A stretch of DNA of 64,000 nucleotides, taken from Alkalicella caledoniensis (GTDB lineage Bacteria; Bacillota; Proteinivoracia; Proteinivoracales; Proteinivoracaceae). The position numbers and the translations under genes were made by a program. Shown here in pieces: positions 62,387 through 64,000 of the stretch (the stretch's first letter is position 1; each line of letters begins with the position of its first letter). The DNA lies in assembly GCF_014467015.1 (NCBI RefSeq), contig NZ_CP058559.1, forward strand, positions 868,001-932,000, in the 5' to 3' direction. Below the pieces are notes generated by a model. It saw nothing but the letters and a program-made list of their open reading frames with translations, did not search any database and had not been told where the DNA came from.

Positions 62387-64000
62387 CTATTCCATCAAAT
62401 AATCCTGTCTCTCTTCCTCTGCTGCTATGAGTTCTTCTACGCTTACGTTTCCGCACATTTTCTCTGCTTGCCTCATTACTACCTTTAAGGCATTCTTCGC
62501 TTGTTCTGGTGGATAATCATACTTCTTTAGTAGTCGCTTTATTATCCTTCTCATTCCTGCTTGGGCGCTTTTCCTGTGGTTCCAGTCTATTGTTATGTTG
62601 TATCTTATGGCCATGGTTAGTTCCTGGGCTATTTTTTTTAGGGTTTCATCTTGTATTAATTCTTTTACTGCTTCGTCTGCCGTTAGGGCATCGTAAAATG
62701 CTATTTCATCTTCGTTTAAGCCCAATGCCTTTTCTTCTTCTTTGATCTTTTTAAATTCATGGGCCATTTTTATTAGTTCTTCTATTACTTCAGCATTAGT
62801 AATTGCTTGGTTGCGATATTTGTTCAGGGCCTTTTTGAGTTTTTCTGAGAATCTTTCAGACTTTACAAGGTTTCTTTTCTCCATTGCTTTAAGGTTACCT
62901 TCTAGCAACTTTTTAAGTAACTCTACCGCTAAATTCTTATGTTTCATTTCCCTAACTTCATCTAAGAATTCTTCTGATAATATGGACACATCTGGTCTTT
63001 TTAATCCCATGGCATCAAATACATCTATAACCTCTTCTGAGATAATTGATCGCTCTAACATTTGTGTTACCCTAGCTTCTATTTCTTTTTTGGATTTAGG
63101 CACAACACTTCTTTCACCAAGCTTAGTTAAACTTGCCTTCACTGATTTAAAATAGCTTACTTCCAGTGCCTTTGCCTTACCTGTATCTGTGGCTGCACAT
63201 AGGGAATGGGCTTTAGCCAGCTCTATGGCAATCTTTTTAAAGTCCTTTTGTTCCCTCTCTGATTTTCCAAGGATAAAGTCCATCCCACCAGTTATGGCAC
63301 GAATTCTTTCAACCTGTGAAGTGCCCATATATTTTGAGTAATCAAATCCGTGCATGATACCTTGAAGCACTTCAAGTTTTTCTAGCATAATGGATATTGC
63401 TACATTTGTATCTATACCTGTATTTTGCTTATCTGAATCTGTATATTGTTTAAGGGCGCTTTTAAGGCTTTCAAGGATTCCTAGATAGTCAACAACTACA
63501 CCACCTGATTTATCTTTAAATACCCTGTTTACCCTGGCAATTGCCTGCATAAGGTTATGTCCTTTCATCGGCTTATCGATGTACATGGTATGCATGGATG
63601 GCACATCAAAACCAGTGAGCCACATATCCCTTACCAGAACTATTTTCAGTTCATCGTTGTTATCTTTCATCCTATTTGCTAGGGTATCTCTTCTTTGTTT
63701 ACCGCCCACATGTTTTTGTAGTTTTTCGTTGTCAGCTGCACTTCCTGTCATAACAACTTTTATCTTGCCTTTGTTGACATCGTCATTATGCCAATCAGGT
63801 CTTAGCTTAACTATTTCATCATAAAGTTCCACACAAATTCTACGACTCATACATACAACCATGGCTTTACCATCAATGGTCTTAGATTTGTCTTCAAAGT
63901 GATTAACGATATCTTCTGCTAGCTTTTTGATTCTATTGGGGGAACCTACAACTGCTTCCAGCCTAGACCAAACAGATTTACTTTTTTCCTTTTCGTTTTC
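62387..64000 (-). CDS. hsdR: Type I restriction enzyme R subunit, C-terminal part (cut by window edge)
   Basis: The last 537 residues of an HsdR, open to the right edge with no start. Seen: the second helicase domain ([40 protein letters not shown], motif [15 protein letters not shown]), then a helical C-terminal region ([19 protein letters not shown], typical of the part that contacts HsdM). The nuclease and Walker A parts lie outside the window. HsdM and HsdS are not in view and are expected beyond 64000. Confidence 0.9.
   Translation of the reverse strand, partial: ENEKEKSKSVWSRLEAVVGSPNRIKKLAEDIVNHFEDKSKTIDGKAMVVCMSRRICVELYDEIVKLRPDWHNDDVNKGKIKVVMTGSAADNEKLQKHVGGKQRRDTLANRMKDNNDELKIVLVRDMWLTGFDVPSMHTMYIDKPMKGHNLMQAIARVNRVFKDKSGGVVVDYLGILESLKSALKQYTDSDKQNTGIDTNVAISIMLEKLEVLQGIMHGFDYSKYMGTSQVERIRAITGGMDFILGKSEREQKDFKKIAIELAKAHSLCAATDTGKAKALEVSYFKSVKASLTKLGERSVVPKSKKEIEARVTQMLERSIISEEVIDVFDAMGLKRPDVSILSEEFLDEVREMKHKNLAVELLKKLLEGNLKAMEKRNLVKSERFSEKLKKALNKYRNQAITNAEVIEELIKMAHEFKKIKEEEKALGLNEDEIAFYDALTADEAVKELIQDETLKKIAQELTMAIRYNITIDWNHRKSAQAGMRRIIKRLLKKYDYPPEQAKNALKVVMRQAEKMCGNVSVEELIAAEEERQDYLME

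Noticed and set aside
1-64000. CRISPR array, tRNA or rRNA genes
   Set aside because: No regularly spaced 25-40 base repeats and no tRNA or rRNA signatures were seen; the only tandem arrays are the short 5-, 6- and 7-base ones.

Overview
The window is about 64 kb of AT-rich DNA (roughly 35-37% GC by eye) with strong AGGAGG-type ribosome sites, GTG/TTG starts, PTS sugar systems, a GlcT-type antiterminator, a DarA-type PII-like protein, ECF sigma/anti-sigma pairs, GerMN/Gmad2 lipoproteins and CshA. This points to a low-GC Gram-positive bacterium (Bacillota), probably an anaerobic clostridium. No rRNA, tRNA or CRISPR array was found.

Layout. 1-5.4 kb: two cold-shock genes, a maltose-type O-acetyltransferase, then a GlcT-like antiterminator with an antiterminator/terminator element (RAT) before itself and another before a glucose/GlcNAc-type PTS EIICB and its EIIA; a cyclic-di-AMP receptor homologue converges on them. 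5.5-8.2 kb: a glutamate-cysteine ligase and an ATP-grasp ligase that may make a glutathione-like thiol, separated by a pentanucleotide tandem repeat. 8.5-13.2 kb: an RpiR-type regulator divergent from a beta-glucoside PTS operon (phospho-beta-glucosidase, IIC, IIA, IIB). 13.4-15.2 kb: ECF sigma and anti-sigma. 15.3-26.4 kb: AraC-type regulator, methyltransferase, gene remnants, a HAD phosphatase, a metallophosphoesterase, two Gmad2 lipoproteins separated by a repeat-rich noncoding cassette, and a two-component system. 26.7-29.9 kb: an IS3-family element that split a terminator hairpin and was itself hit by an IS256-family element. 29.9-44 kb: glutaredoxin, an orphan mannose-type EIIA, a second two-component system, small hypothetical genes, a RQC/SWIM/SNF2 group, CheX with hemerythrin, and a frameshifted nucleotidyltransferase beside a kinase-fold protein.

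44-53.6 kb is a rearranged accessory zone. A GyrI-like gene, a GNAT gene flanked by a 32-bp direct repeat, and a CshA-type helicase are followed by two more IS256 copies. These copies sit beside two DUF4177 paralogues, a Fic/Doc + RhuM-like pair, and a pseudogene that fuses the end of the helicase to the end of the GyrI-like gene. Three IS256 copies in all look identical and each has its own perfect 8-bp target duplication.

53.6-64 kb looks like a defence island. It holds a nuclease-helicase divergent from a methyltransferase fused to an Mrr-like nuclease, a 1421-residue DUF4011/SF1-helicase/Vsr-like nuclease protein, and the C-terminal part of a type I restriction HsdR that runs off the right edge. 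The divergent pair with its shared palindrome, together with the giant helicase, is the best candidate for an incompletely described system.
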